64,000 nt of DNA, taken from assembly GCF_026342835.1 (NCBI RefSeq), contig NZ_JAPEMI010000001.1, forward strand, positions 1,246,501 to 1,310,500. Reading direction: 5' to 3'. This document shows, one piece after another, positions 7,870 to 15,611 of the stretch. Source of the DNA: Streptomyces sp. NBC_00154 (GTDB taxonomy: Bacteria > Actinomycetota > Actinomycetes > Streptomycetales > Streptomycetaceae). The notes beneath the pieces were generated by a model, which was not told the DNA's origin, searched no databases, and was given only the letters and a program-made list of their open reading frames with translations. How positions within the stretch are numbered: the stretch's first letter is position 1; each line of letters opens with the position of its first letter. Made by a program: the position numbers and the translations under genes.

Positions 7870-8178
7870 ATGACCAGAAATCCGCGTAGGCGAATCCCCA
7901 GGTTGGCGTGTGCGTCTCTTTTGGCCTCGGCGCTTGCCTTTTCAATAGCTGCACCCGTAGCCCAGGCGGCACCAAAGGTGCCAGCACAGACCACCGCATC
8001 AAAGACCACCGCATCAGTACCAAGCAACTGGTGGTGCGACCAACACCCACGCAAGTGTGGTCGGCCCAGTGGGGGCGGCGGCAAGGTCTGCACCACCACC
8101 AAGGAGCGGGTCTACAACTCCCGCACGCGGACATGGGTGTATACGGTCAGGCAGGTCTGCACACGACGTGGCTGGTAG
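7870..8178 (+). CDS. Small secreted cysteine-containing protein
   Basis: A 102-residue protein with ATG behind ACAAGGACC. An N-terminal signal peptide is clear: basic NPRRRIPRL, hydrophobic ACASLLASALAFSIAAPV, then AQA before the mature chain (cleavage near residue 33). The mature part is polar and has four Cys (NWWCDQHPRKCG, KVCTTTKERV, VRQVCTRRGW), possibly two disulfides. Function is unknown. It is a paralogue of the next gene at its N-terminus: both share the leader bases ACAAGGAC near the start and a similar signal sequence. An ORF extending upstream to 7615 is not supported by any start signal. Confidence 0.7.
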   Translation: MTRNPRRRIPRLACASLLASALAFSIAAPVAQAAPKVPAQTTASKTTASVPSNWWCDQHPRKCGRPSGGGGKVCTTTKERVYNSRTRTWVYTVRQVCTRRGW

Positions 8179-8437
8179 GTGCGGTCCCGGCGTGAGCACC
8201 CTCGTTCGAGAGTCAGGGTAGAGCTCCCGCAGCGGCAGCACCGAGAAGTTCATTTCGCCCTTCCCCACTCCGGCATTTGCGGATACAGCCAGGAGGAGAA
8301 GGATGATATGTGCGACGTGGCGGCGGCGTCCAATTCCGGTTCGGACGCCATGAGTTGTCACCGCTTCAATGAACTGACCCCCGGGGGTAAAGGTCACCGC
8401 ACTCAAACGCATCCTCTACGCGCACAAGGACATCATC

Positions 8438-9508
8438 ATGACCACCAGCGTCCGGCGGAAAATTCCCGTGCTTATCTGCGCATCCTGTCTCACCACTGGG
8501 CTCCTCGCCACCACAGGAGTCACCACTGCCGTTGCAGCCCCCCAGTCGCCCACGGAGGTAACGGCCGCGGCACCCGCGGAGGACGGCGACTGGGGTGGGG
8601 GCGGCGGTGGCGGTGACTGGCCCGGTGGCGGTGGCCATGACGGTGGTGGTGACTGGCCCGGTGGCGGCGGTGGTGACTGGCCCGGTGGCGGTGGCGGTGG
8701 CCATGACGGTGGTGGTGACTGGCCCGGTGGCGGTGGCGGTGGTGACTGGCCCGGCGGTGGAGACGGCGGCCACCGCGTCCCCAAGGTGCCCGGTGACTGG
8801 CCCGGCGGTGGAGACGGCGGCCACCGCGTCCCCAAGGTGCCCGGTGACTGGCCCGGCGGTGGAGACGGCGGCCACCGCGTCCCCAAGGTGCCCGGTGACT
8901 GGCCCGGCGGTGGAGACGGCGGCCACCGCGTCCCCAAGGTGCCCGGTGACTGGCCCGGCGGTGGAGACGGCGGCCACCGCGTCCCGGGTGGCGGAGATGG
9001 CGGCCACCGCGTCCCCAGCAGGCCCGGTGACGCTGGCCGGCCTGACCAGACCGGCGACGTCCTCGGCTCCAAGACTTCAAACCCTCCCGACGTAGTTGCA
9101 CCGCCTGAAGGCAATGACTACGTAGGGATCGTCGGTGCCGGTGGCCACCAGGATACGAGTTTCGACGGAACTCGATCGCCTGCCGCCACGGGCACTGCAC
9201 CGAAGTACAACGAGGACCAAGCAGACCTACAGATGGCGTTGGACTTCGTTAATTCCACCTGCCTGAACGCCGGGTCACTGGTGGCGCTCCCTGCCCATCC
9301 ATTCGATTGCCTGGTGGACGCAGCTTCACAACTCACGAACGGCTGGTATCCCAAGGATGCGGCTGACCGCGTTAACCAGAAGTACATAACCTTCATCAAG
9401 GAGGGGCCAGTCAACCCGAACGCTAAGAAGAGTATCGACTGCGAGAAGTATTCCGGCTCGACAACGCTCCCCGATGAGTGCTTCGTGGGGTCGTCCAAGC
9501 AGAAATAG
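8438..9508 (+). CDS. Secreted glycine-rich repeat protein
   Basis: A 356-residue protein. Signal peptide: VRRKIPVLICASCLTTGLLATTG with AVA as the likely cleavage site (about residue 33). Residues 50-100 are a Gly/Trp/Asp-rich run (GDWPGGGG units). Residues about 102-193 are five copies of GDWPGGGDGGHRVPKVP, the last shortened. The C-terminal 160 residues are a non-repetitive domain with four Cys (STCLNAG, PFDCLVD, SIDCEKY, DECFVG), probably folded and disulfide-bonded. The protein is probably exported and cell-wall-near or released. No LPxTG or membrane anchor is seen. Function is unknown. Confidence 0.75.
   Translation: MTTSVRRKIPVLICASCLTTGLLATTGVTTAVAAPQSPTEVTAAAPAEDGDWGGGGGGGDWPGGGGHDGGGDWPGGGGGDWPGGGGGGHDGGGDWPGGGGGGDWPGGGDGGHRVPKVPGDWPGGGDGGHRVPKVPGDWPGGGDGGHRVPKVPGDWPGGGDGGHRVPKVPGDWPGGGDGGHRVPGGGDGGHRVPSRPGDAGRPDQTGDVLGSKTSNPPDVVAPPEGNDYVGIVGAGGHQDTSFDGTRSPAATGTAPKYNEDQADLQMALDFVNSTCLNAGSLVALPAHPFDCLVDAASQLTNGWYPKDAADRVNQKYITFIKEGPVNPNAKKSIDCEKYSGSTTLPDECFVGSSKQK
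8741..9016 (+). repeat. 51-bp tandem coding repeat
   Basis: Four exact or nearly exact 51-bp units (17 codons, GDWPGGGDGGHRVPKVP) start at 8741, 8792, 8843 and 8894. A shortened fifth starts at 8945 and a GGGDGGHRVP remnant follows. The near identity at DNA level implies recent expansion or ongoing slippage or recombination; copy number probably varies between strains. Confidence 0.9.
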
Positions 9509-9664
9509 CGCACACACAAAGCCAATACGATGGTGCCCGCGCGTTCCCAACTCGTGTGCTTGGTGCGGGAGACCGAAACCCGAGAGCTTGGGCACCAGGG
9601 CCCCGGGGAGAGGGGGAGAGTCGGCTGAGTCCCGGTTCGGCCGGTTGATCACCAGGGTCCGGGT

Positions 9665-9973
9665 ATGAGGCGAGCACGGCTGTTGTGGATCATGGAGTTC
9701 TCTACGCTCCCAGAAGCGCAAGGTGAAATGTGTGCGACGTGGCGTGCCGAACTCCTGGACCCGACGCCTACGATGACATGCGTCAGGCTGGGCGCCATGA
9801 TCCATGAGGCGACGCCCCCGTCCGTCGTCCCTTGTTCGGATCTAACGGACCCGGGTTCAGCGACGCTCCCGACGGACGCGGAACGTAAGAAGAAGGCCGG
9901 AGCTCGGCTCGACGAGTCGGTGACTTCCTGGAACGCGAGCATGGCCCAGGACGGGACGATCACCGTCCGCTAG
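9665..9973 (+). CDS. Hypothetical small protein
   Basis: A possible 102-residue protein from ATG 9665, or 93 residues from ATG 9692. The translation is mixed and not low in complexity (EFSTLPEAQGEMCATWRAEL near the start, TDAERKKKAGARLDESVTSW near the end), but ribosome sites are weak and the opposite strand is also open. No family is recognised. Its stop overlaps the 3' end of the RuvC-like gene by 14 bases, which would make a convergent pair. Treat as tentative. Confidence 0.35.
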   Translation: MRRARLLWIMEFSTLPEAQGEMCATWRAELLDPTPTMTCVRLGAMIHEATPPSVVPCSDLTDPGSATLPTDAERKKKAGARLDESVTSWNASMAQDGTITVR

Positions 9974-10547
9974 CGGCACGAGCGGGGCGAGGAGGCTTCT
10001 TCGTCCCGCGCACCGTGTCGAGCACCTCCTGCTGGAACTTCAGCTCGGGCGGCTCCTGGCGCAGCTCGGGGTCCAGGTGGGCCGCGATCCGGGCGAGGGT
10101 GTAGGCGTCGGCGACGTCGTGGTTCGGCGCCTCGAACTGCCAGCGCATGTACACCGCGAGCATCATCTTGTCCTTGTCGGCCCGGCCGGAGCCGGTGACG
10201 AACTTCTTGACGGACGTCGGCGCGACCGCGTGCAGCAGGCCCGGGTGCCACGTCTGCACCAGCGCCAGGCGCACCACACCGCCCAGCTCACCCAGCTCCT
10301 CACGCTTGAACTTCGAGCCGTAGGCGTACCCCTCGAAGCAGATGGCCCCGACGGTGCCGGCCAGCCGCTGCGCCTGGAAGTACTCGCGCAGCACCCAGTG
10401 GACGTGGGCCAGGCGCCGGGCGCCGGTGCCGGCCGCGTCGGGGGAGAAGTTGAACCGCTCGACGCCGCTGTGGCCGGCGGCCGGGGCGTAGGTGACGATG
10501 GCGCAGCCGCTGTAGGACTGGTCGATGCCGAGGTAGCTGCGGGGCAT
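9960..10547 (-). CDS. RuvC-like crossover junction endonuclease, phage type
   Basis: A 195-residue protein with the RuvC/RNase H fold signature: GIDQSYSGCAIV with the first catalytic Asp at about residue 8, the Glu of CFEGYAYG in the middle, and the Asp of HDVADAYTLARIA near residue 145. Such enzymes cut Holliday junctions and are common in actinophage recombination modules. The ATG overlaps the stop of the upstream gene (TGATG), and the ORF continues the minus-strand set 11723 to 9960. All acidic catalytic residues appear present, so the enzyme itself may be intact although the cassette around it is decayed. Confidence 0.75.
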   Translation of the reverse strand: MPRSYLGIDQSYSGCAIVTYAPAAGHSGVERFNFSPDAAGTGARRLAHVHWVLREYFQAQRLAGTVGAICFEGYAYGSKFKREELGELGGVVRLALVQTWHPGLLHAVAPTSVKKFVTGSGRADKDKMMLAVYMRWQFEAPNHDVADAYTLARIAAHLDPELRQEPPELKFQQEVLDTVRGTKKPPRPARAASGR

Positions 10548-11020
10548 CAGACTCCCCAGCGGTGGGCGCGGGGCTCGGTGTCGCGGGAGTTCTGCGGGCG
10601 TGAGAGGTCGCGCGAGCAGAAGCTGGCGCGGGCCTCGGCGTTGCTGTGGACCATGTCGAGGGCCTCGCACAGGCTCAGCGCGGCGACGTGCTTCTCCTCG
10701 TCGGCCTGGACCTGGGAGTCCGCTGCGGCTGCCGCCTTCCGGCCGGCGACCGTCTTCTCCATGCTGGCGTTGAGGGAGGCGGTGGCGATGGAGTGGCTCA
10801 GATTCTGCTTGGCGGCCTTCTCGACGGCTCGGGCGTCGACCAGCCGCATGGCCGCGTAGGCGACCCAGCTGACGAACTTCCCGTACAGGACCATCAGCTC
10901 CTGTTCGGTCAGCGCGGTGATGTCGTGGGGCAGCGCCGGCAGGTAGCCGTCGGGCCGCTCCTCCCTTTCGAAGCCCATGCCTTCGAGTTCGTCCCACAGT
11001 CGGTCGGCGGCAGTGGTCAC
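10547..11020 (-). CDS. Phage-type hypothetical protein
   Basis: A 157-residue, mostly helical protein. The centre is Ala/Lys/Glu-rich (LVDARAVEKAAKQNLSHSIA, then DSQVQADEEKHVAALSLCEA). Residues before it carry an aromatic stretch MVLYGKFVSWVAYAAMR. No enzyme motif is seen. It is sandwiched between a small Cys-rich gene (4-bp overlap) and the RuvC-like gene (TGATG overlap), so it is translated with them. In actinophage recombination modules an unassigned helical protein often lies next to RuvC; a scaffold or DNA-binding role is a guess. Confidence 0.6.
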   Translation of the reverse strand: MTTAADRLWDELEGMGFEREERPDGYLPALPHDITALTEQELMVLYGKFVSWVAYAAMRLVDARAVEKAAKQNLSHSIATASLNASMEKTVAGRKAAAAADSQVQADEEKHVAALSLCEALDMVHSNAEARASFCSRDLSRPQNSRDTEPRAHRWGV

Positions 11021-11235
11021 TTCGGCTCCCCGTGTTCAGCGGTGGGCGCGGTCACGCGGCTGCTGCCGATGTACGTGCTCGGGAACTCGTGCACGGTGAA
11101 GTCGCCCCTCGCGCTCCCGGACCAGGACCCTCCGCAGTCGCACTCGTGGGTCCCGTTGCAGTACTTGAGCGGCAGCACGCAGAAGCAGGAGAACTCGGCG
11201 GTGCCGCAGAGTTCGGTGTCGGAGCTGGCGTTCAC
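11017..11235 (-). CDS. Small cysteine-rich protein in the phage-type cassette
   Basis: A 72-residue protein with six Cys in its first 38 residues (ELCGTAEFSCFCVLPLKYCN, then HECDCGGSW), a spacing that suggests a zinc-binding fold. The start (ATG 11235) overlaps the stop of the nuclease fragment upstream by four bases, and its own stop overlaps the next gene by four bases. No signal peptide is present, so the Cys are more likely metal ligands than disulfides. Function is unknown; its place between a PD-(D/E)XK nuclease and RuvC hints at DNA metabolism. Confidence 0.5.
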   Translation of the reverse strand: MNASSDTELCGTAEFSCFCVLPLKYCNGTHECDCGGSWSGSARGDFTVHEFPSTYIGSSRVTAPTAEHGEPK

Positions 11236-11723
11236 TTCGTGCCCTCCTTGAATTCCAGGCAGGACGAACAGCCGACCCGGCCGTTGATGTTGCAGTGGGG
11301 TGCGATGTCGGCGGCGACGCAGTCGCAGATGGCGGCAGCGGCGTCGATGAGGGGCTCGGAGAACGACTCGTCGTAGGTGGCGACGAAGCTCTTGGTCTCC
11401 TGGGTGGATTTGAAGTCGTAGAAGAACACCGTGCGGTCGACTTCGAGATCCTCGAAGTGCACGCCGAGGTACATGTAGAGCTGGGTCTGGCGCACGGCGG
11501 ACGGCAGCGGCCGGCGGAAGTCACGCCACATGCGGGTGAGGTCGGGGAGCTTGCCGAACTCGTCGGTGTCGACGGTGTAGCGCTCCAGGAATTCGGGTCG
11601 CTCGTAGCGCAGGGAGCCGAGCCCGAGGGTTTTGATTTCGATAAGCGAGTTGTCGTGCGGGCTGTAGCCGTCGGCGTTGCCGCCGACGGCCCAGAGACGG
11701 CCCAGCCACCAGAAGCAGACCCC
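11232..11723 (-). pseudogene. 5'-truncated PD-(D/E)XK (RecB/Cas4-like) nuclease
   Basis: The frame is open from 11723 down to 11232, about 163 residues, but has no good start; the first ATG is internal at 11531. Before it the frame carries AVGGNADGYSPHDNSLIEIK, the G-x-x-DG...EIK motif of RecB-family nucleases, then TRMWRDFRRPLPSAVRQTQL with the conserved Gln/Tyr region. The C-terminus has CDCVAADIA and CSSCLEF, like the Cys of Cas4-type iron-sulfur nucleases. The frame opens directly after a stop that closes a different short reading (start MPKPGELAANG), so the natural N-terminus was replaced, probably by deletion. The remnant may be inactive. Confidence 0.6.
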
Positions 11724-12014
11724 TCAGGTGCACCAAACGCGCAGGTAGGGGGCCTGCTCTTGTCCGTTCGCTGCCAGTTCTCCGGGCTTAGGCATGGTTC
11801 CTCCAGTGTTGCAGACACGCCGTGGTACCAGCGGCCGTCGCCGGCTCAGGCGGACCAAAGCCCAACCGCGACCGGTCGGCATCGGTCGTTGTCGGCGGCC
11901 GTTGGCGGCTCCGCGACGGCCCACAGACGGCCCGGGCCGCGCGCACGACAGTGACCGATCGCACCAAGGGCGAGTGGTACGCACAGCGGCCCACCGAGAC
12001 CTAGAATCGAATAT
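11724..12014. other. Recombined intergenic region
   Basis: No full gene is seen. On the minus strand a 23-codon fragment beginning MPKPGELAANG runs into a stop at 11724-11726, directly against the truncated nuclease. A 20-bp sequence CGACGGCCCAnAGACGGCCC occurs at about 11684 inside the nuclease frame and again at about 11921 here, differing at one base. This suggests repeat-mediated rearrangement. Confidence 0.4.
12002..12007 (+). promoter_or_regulatory. Possible -10 box of a leaderless gene
   Basis: TAGAAT lies eight bases before the GTG start at 12015, and no ribosome site is present. This is the geometry expected for a leaderless mRNA. No good -35 box is visible. Confidence 0.4.
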
Positions 12015-12356
12015 GTGTCCGAAAACCTCTCTCGTCTGGATCGCCTGCGCATCGTGCGCGAGTGGCAGGCGTACCAGCTCGGCCGAACCGATCGGACCAT
12101 CGCCGAGCTGGAAGAACGCGAGGCCGCAGCCGCCCGGGCAGCACGCACCCTGCCGCCGCCTGCACCCGACTGGAAACTCTCCCTGCAGCGCGCCGGCGGC
12201 ACGTCCCATGCAGACGCCGTCCACACGGGCGACTGCGGCATGGGCGGCAAAAGAACCAAGCCGATGACCCGGGAGCAGGCCCTGCGTGCGCTCACGGAAG
12301 ACGGCATCACGGCCTGTGCATACTGCCGGCCGGACAGAGAGCTGGGAGTGCTGTGA
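12015..12356 (+). CDS. DUF6233-type small protein
   Basis: A 113-residue protein of the DUF6233 type found in many Streptomyces. The N-terminus is a long charged helix (LDRLRIVREWQAYQLGRTDR, then EELEEREAAAARAAR-like), followed by a central VHTGDCGMGGKR motif and a C-terminal Cys pair in ACAYCRPDRELGVL. The His/Cys in the second half may bind metal. It starts at GTG with a -10-like box close upstream. It overlaps the next gene by GTGA. Function of the family is unknown. Confidence 0.65.
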   Translation: MSENLSRLDRLRIVREWQAYQLGRTDRTIAELEEREAAAARAARTLPPPAPDWKLSLQRAGGTSHADAVHTGDCGMGGKRTKPMTREQALRALTEDGITACAYCRPDRELGVL

Positions 12357-12610
12357 ACCGCGGACCATCGGAACCTGAGGACATGAGCGAAGCACCCATC
12401 GTCATCCACCGCACAGCCGGAACCGGTGGCCGTCGGGTGACGATCCACGCCCAGGTCGCGGGCCTCGCCCGCAGCGACAACGACGTGATCGAGTTCCTGC
12501 GCCGCGCAGGCCTGCCTGACGCCGGTGACATTCTGGACGACCCACGATGGGTGCAGTGGCAGGGCGGCCGCCCACACGAGTACGGCGCGGCCTCTGTCGA
12601 TTGTCGATGA
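12353..12610 (+). CDS. Hypothetical small protein coupled to DUF6233
   Basis: An 85-residue protein from GTG 12353 (overlapping the previous stop as GTGA) or 75 residues from ATG 12383. It begins with a beta-like stretch IVIHRTAGTGGRRVTIHAQV, followed by VIEFLRRAGLPDAGDILDDP and a Trp-rich WVQWQGG end. Small partners of this kind often follow DUF6233 genes in Streptomyces, with no known function. The coupling suggests the two proteins are made together. No membrane span or signal is seen. Confidence 0.5.
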   Translation: MNRGPSEPEDMSEAPIVIHRTAGTGGRRVTIHAQVAGLARSDNDVIEFLRRAGLPDAGDILDDPRWVQWQGGRPHEYGAASVDCR

Positions 12611-12767
12611 GACTGCCGGCCCTCTCGGCCCGCAGCCGTAGGTAGACCCCGCAGCAACGTCCGAGGCGGGACAGGCGGGCCGACACCGGCTTCAGGAGTT
12701 CGATCGCCGGTCGGCTACTTCTGAGTCCCCGCGCTCAGGCATGGTTCTTGCGGTTTCGCAGACGGAA

Positions 12768-12808
12768 GAGTGAGGGCCCGTCGCCCACAGGGCGACGGGC
12801 CCTCACTC
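12768..12808. terminator. Strong hairpin downstream of cdsA
   Basis: Perfect 18-bp inverted repeat (12768-12785 with 12791-12808, core GGGCCCGTCGCC) and a 5-nt loop CACAG. It lies 38 bp past the cdsA stop and ends the rpsB-to-cdsA gene set. It may also block transcription arriving from the accessory region. Confidence 0.85.
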
Positions 12809-12846
12809 GGAAAAACGCAGGTCAGGACGGGTTGCGACGCGACTGT

Positions 12847-13935
12847 TCAGCCGGAGCCGACGAAAAGCACCAGCAGCAGCCAGACCACCGGAGCCGTCGG
12901 CAGCAGCGAGTCCAGCCGGTCCATGATCCCGCCGTGTCCCGGCAGCAGCGTGCCCATGTCCTTGATCCCGAGATCCCGCTTGATCATGGACTCGCCCAAG
13001 TCGCCGAGAGTGGCGCTGGCGGCGACGGCGAGACCGAGCAGCAGACCCTGCCACCAGGTGCCACCGTCGATCAGGAACTGCATGCACAGCGCACCGGCGA
13101 CCATCGCGAAGGCGACCGCCCCGAACAGGCCCTCGCGGGTCTTGCCCGGGCTGATCCGCGGCGCGAGCTTGTGCTTGCCGAAGCGCCAGCCGACGGCATA
13201 CGCCCCCGTGTCACTGACCACGGTCAGCAGCAGGAAGGTGAGGACCCGCTGCGGCCCGTCGTCCGCGCTCAGCAGCATCGCGACGAAGGTGGCCAGGAAC
13301 GGTACGTAGAACGCGGCGAAGACCCCTGCCGTGACGTCCTTGAGGTACCCCTCCGGCGGTTCGGTCATCCGCCAGACGAGCACCGCCAGGGCGGTCAGCG
13401 CCATCGCGACCCACGCGCCCTCGGCGCCCCGGACATAGCCGGCCACGATCATCGCCGCGCCGCCGACCGCGAGCGGCACGAGCGGCGCCTTGATGCCCTT
13501 GCGCTCCTCGAGCCGGGAAGTGAGCTCCCAGAGGCCGACGACGACGGCGATCGCTATCACGCCGATGAAGACGGCCTTGACGATGAAGAGCGAGGCGACG
13601 ATGACGGCACCGAGCCCCACGCCGACCCCTATGGCGGCTCGCAGATCACGGCCCGCACGTTTCTTCTGCGGGGGCGGCGGGGTGGACATGGGCTCCTGCG
13701 GCTTCTCGTCACGGAACAGGGGACCACCGCCCCGGCGGGCGGCTCCCCCGTCCCGCTCGTCACGGTCGTCACGGTCGTCAGCGTCTCTACCTGCGTCGGG
13801 AACGTCAGGCACGATGGGCATGGGCCGAGTGTGCTGGGCGTCATGCACATCGTATGCAGGAGCCGCCGGAGCAGCCTGCATCTCGGGCGCACCCCAGTAG
13901 CCGGCCTGCGGGGCGCCCCAGGAAGAGTCGTTCAT
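12847..13935 (-). CDS. cdsA: Phosphatidate cytidylyltransferase
   Basis: A 362-residue membrane enzyme making CDP-diacylglycerol from phosphatidate and CTP. Residues 1-90 are a polar, Asp/Arg/Pro-rich tail typical of actinobacterial CdsA. About eight hydrophobic segments follow. The family signature is visible near the end: SATLGDLGESMIKRDLGIKD followed by GTLLPGHGGIMDRLDSLL. The ATG overlaps the frr stop (TGATG), so translation is coupled. It is the last gene of the conserved rpsB-tsf-pyrH-frr-cdsA block. The accessory region begins just beyond its terminator. Confidence 0.95.
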   Translation of the reverse strand: MNDSSWGAPQAGYWGAPEMQAAPAAPAYDVHDAQHTRPMPIVPDVPDAGRDADDRDDRDERDGGAARRGGGPLFRDEKPQEPMSTPPPPQKKRAGRDLRAAIGVGVGLGAVIVASLFIVKAVFIGVIAIAVVVGLWELTSRLEERKGIKAPLVPLAVGGAAMIVAGYVRGAEGAWVAMALTALAVLVWRMTEPPEGYLKDVTAGVFAAFYVPFLATFVAMLLSADDGPQRVLTFLLLTVVSDTGAYAVGWRFGKHKLAPRISPGKTREGLFGAVAFAMVAGALCMQFLIDGGTWWQGLLLGLAVAASATLGDLGESMIKRDLGIKDMGTLLPGHGGIMDRLDSLLPTAPVVWLLLVLFVGSG

Positions 13936-14495
13936 CAGACTTCGAGCAGCTCGGCTTCCTTGTGCTTGAGCAGCTCGTCGACCTGCGCGACGTACTTCGC
14001 GGTGGTGTCGTCGAGCTCCTTCTCGGCGCGGCGCACCTCGTCCTCGCCGGACTCCTTGTCCTTGACCAGCTTGTCCAGGGTCTCCTTGGCCTTGCGGCGG
14101 ACGGCCCGGATCGAGATCTTGGAGTCCTCGGCCTTCGTCTTCGCGACCTTGATGTAATCGCGGCGACGCTCCTCGGTGAGGTCCGGGAAGTTCACCCGGA
14201 TGATATTGCCGTCGTTGCTCGGGTTGACGCCGAGGTCGGAGTCGCGGATCGCCTGCTCGATGTTGCGCAGAGCGGTCTTGTCGAACGGCGTCACGACGGC
14301 CATCCGCGGCTCGGGAACCGAGAAAGAGGCCAGCTGGTTGATCGGGGTCAGCGCGCCGTAGTAGTCGGCGACGATCTTGTTGAACATCGCCGGGTGCGCA
14401 CGGCCGGTCCGGATCGCGGCGAAGTCCTCTTTCGCGACCACGACGGCCTTCTCCATCTTCTCCTCGGCCTCGAGGAGGGTTTCTTCGATCACCAC
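13935..14495 (-). CDS. frr: Ribosome recycling factor
   Basis: A 186-residue cytosolic protein that, with EF-G, splits post-termination ribosomes. Length and sequence match RRF: helical domain I with [15 protein letters not shown], the conserved stretch [14 protein letters not shown], then domain II ([18 protein letters not shown]) and a C-terminal helix ending KEAELLEV. The GTG start has AGGAG five bases upstream. It lies between pyrH (180-bp gap) and cdsA (1-bp overlap), the standard actinobacterial order. No unusual residue is seen. Confidence 0.97.
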   Translation of the reverse strand: MVIEETLLEAEEKMEKAVVVAKEDFAAIRTGRAHPAMFNKIVADYYGALTPINQLASFSVPEPRMAVVTPFDKTALRNIEQAIRDSDLGVNPSNDGNIIRVNFPDLTEERRRDYIKVAKTKAEDSKISIRAVRRKAKETLDKLVKDKESGEDEVRRAEKELDDTTAKYVAQVDELLKHKEAELLEV

Positions 14496-14674
14496 GTGCT
14501 CCTGCGTGTCTAGAGTGGGCCCGGCTTGCTCCGGCCCGGCGGGTCCTGCGTCGCGTCCTCACCTGCACGGTGTCCGACCGGCAGGCCGTTGTCCATCCTT
14601 CGGGACCCCTCCAGGAGTGTTCCCGGAGAGCCCCGGGACTGCACCGGGATCCCCCGGAACCGTCCCCCCGGTTC

Positions 14675-15451
14675 TCAGGCCCGGGTGCCCTGGTCGCTCA
14701 CGAGCGTGCCGATCTTCTCACCCTTGACGGCACGGGCGATATTGCCGGCCGCGGTGAGCTCGAAGACAAGGATCGGCAGCCGGTTGTCACGGCAGAGCGT
14801 GATGGCGGTGGCGTCGGCAATCTTGAGATCGCGGGCGAGCACCTCGCTGTACTCCAGAGCGTCGAACTTCACCGCGTCGGGGTTGGTCTTGGGGTCGGAG
14901 TCGTAGACACCGTCCACACCGTTCTTGCCCATCAGCAGACCCTCGGCGTCGATCTCCAGGGCGCGCTGGGCGGCAGTGGTGTCGGTGGAGAAGTACGGCA
15001 TGCCCATACCGGCACCGAAGATGACGACGCGGCCCTTCTCCAGGTGGCGCACGGCGCGCAGCGGGATGTACGGCTCCGCGACCTGGCCCATGGTGATGGC
15101 GGTCTGGACCCGGGAGTCGATGCCCTCCTTCTCCAGGAAGTCCTGGAGAGCGAGGCAGTTCATGACCGTGCCGAGCATGCCCATGTAGTCGGAGCGCGCC
15201 CGGTCCATGCCGCGCTGCTGGAGCTCGGCACCGCGGAAGAAGTTGCCGCCGCCGATGACGACCGCGATTTCGGCACCGCCCCGGACGACCGCCGCGATTT
15301 CCCGGGCGATGGCGTGTACGACATCGGGGTCGACACCGAGCCCCCCGCCGCCGGCGAACGCCTCGCCGGACAGCTTCAGCATGAAGCGCCCGGGCACCTT
15401 GCCGTCCTCGCGCTTGTGGTCACCTTTTGCGGCGTCCGCGCCCTTGTTCAT
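14675..15451 (-). CDS. pyrH: UMP kinase (uridylate kinase)
   Basis: A 258-residue bacterial UMP kinase, a hexameric amino-acid-kinase-fold enzyme converting UMP to UDP. Visible motifs: [11 protein letters not shown] near the start (ATP site), [11 protein letters not shown] (UMP site), [14 protein letters not shown] and [13 protein letters not shown]. The start is ATG 15451 behind CGAGGAGAAAC; the frame is open further but runs into a hairpin. Residues 1-18 are a short charged tail. It lies downstream of tsf, with a hairpin in the leader that may tune read-through. Confidence 0.96.
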   Translation of the reverse strand: MNKGADAAKGDHKREDGKVPGRFMLKLSGEAFAGGGGLGVDPDVVHAIAREIAAVVRGGAEIAVVIGGGNFFRGAELQQRGMDRARSDYMGMLGTVMNCLALQDFLEKEGIDSRVQTAITMGQVAEPYIPLRAVRHLEKGRVVIFGAGMGMPYFSTDTTAAQRALEIDAEGLLMGKNGVDGVYDSDPKTNPDAVKFDALEYSEVLARDLKIADATAITLCRDNRLPILVFELTAAGNIARAVKGEKIGTLVSDQGTRA

Positions 15452-15479
15452 GGAGTTTCTCCTCGTGCACATACGAAGA

Positions 15480-15523
15480 AGGCCATTGCCGGTGGGTCTG
15501 GTGTCCCTCAGCGGCAATGGCCT
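15480..15523 (-). terminator. Hairpin in the tsf-pyrH gap
   Basis: Perfect 12-bp inverted repeat AGGCCATTGCCG (15480-15491) and CGGCAATGGCCT (15512-15523). It lies between the tsf stop and the pyrH start and probably terminates or attenuates transcription from rpsB-tsf. Confidence 0.75.
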
Positions 15524-15611
15524 CCTCGTCAGATCTGCGGTCGTACGGCAGGTGTGCGGCCGTACGACTGCACTAGACCCTATCGGGGTCCACCGTTTTT
15601 CGCGGACGGAC

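Noticed and set aside
8366..9114. Long minus-strand ORFs opposite the glycine-rich gene (for example 213 and 232 codons)
   Set aside because: They are antisense translations of the repeat region and lack ribosome sites. The plus-strand gene has a signal peptide and a non-repetitive tail.
11791..12766. AGGCATGGTTC at 11791 and 12735 as a possible att direct repeat
   Set aside because: The shared core is only 11 bp and neighbouring bases diverge. No recombinase gene lies between the copies.
12847..14568. A 573-codon frame joining cdsA with sequence upstream
   Set aside because: The part upstream of 13935 is frr in another frame. The cdsA start overlaps the frr stop, so no fusion exists.
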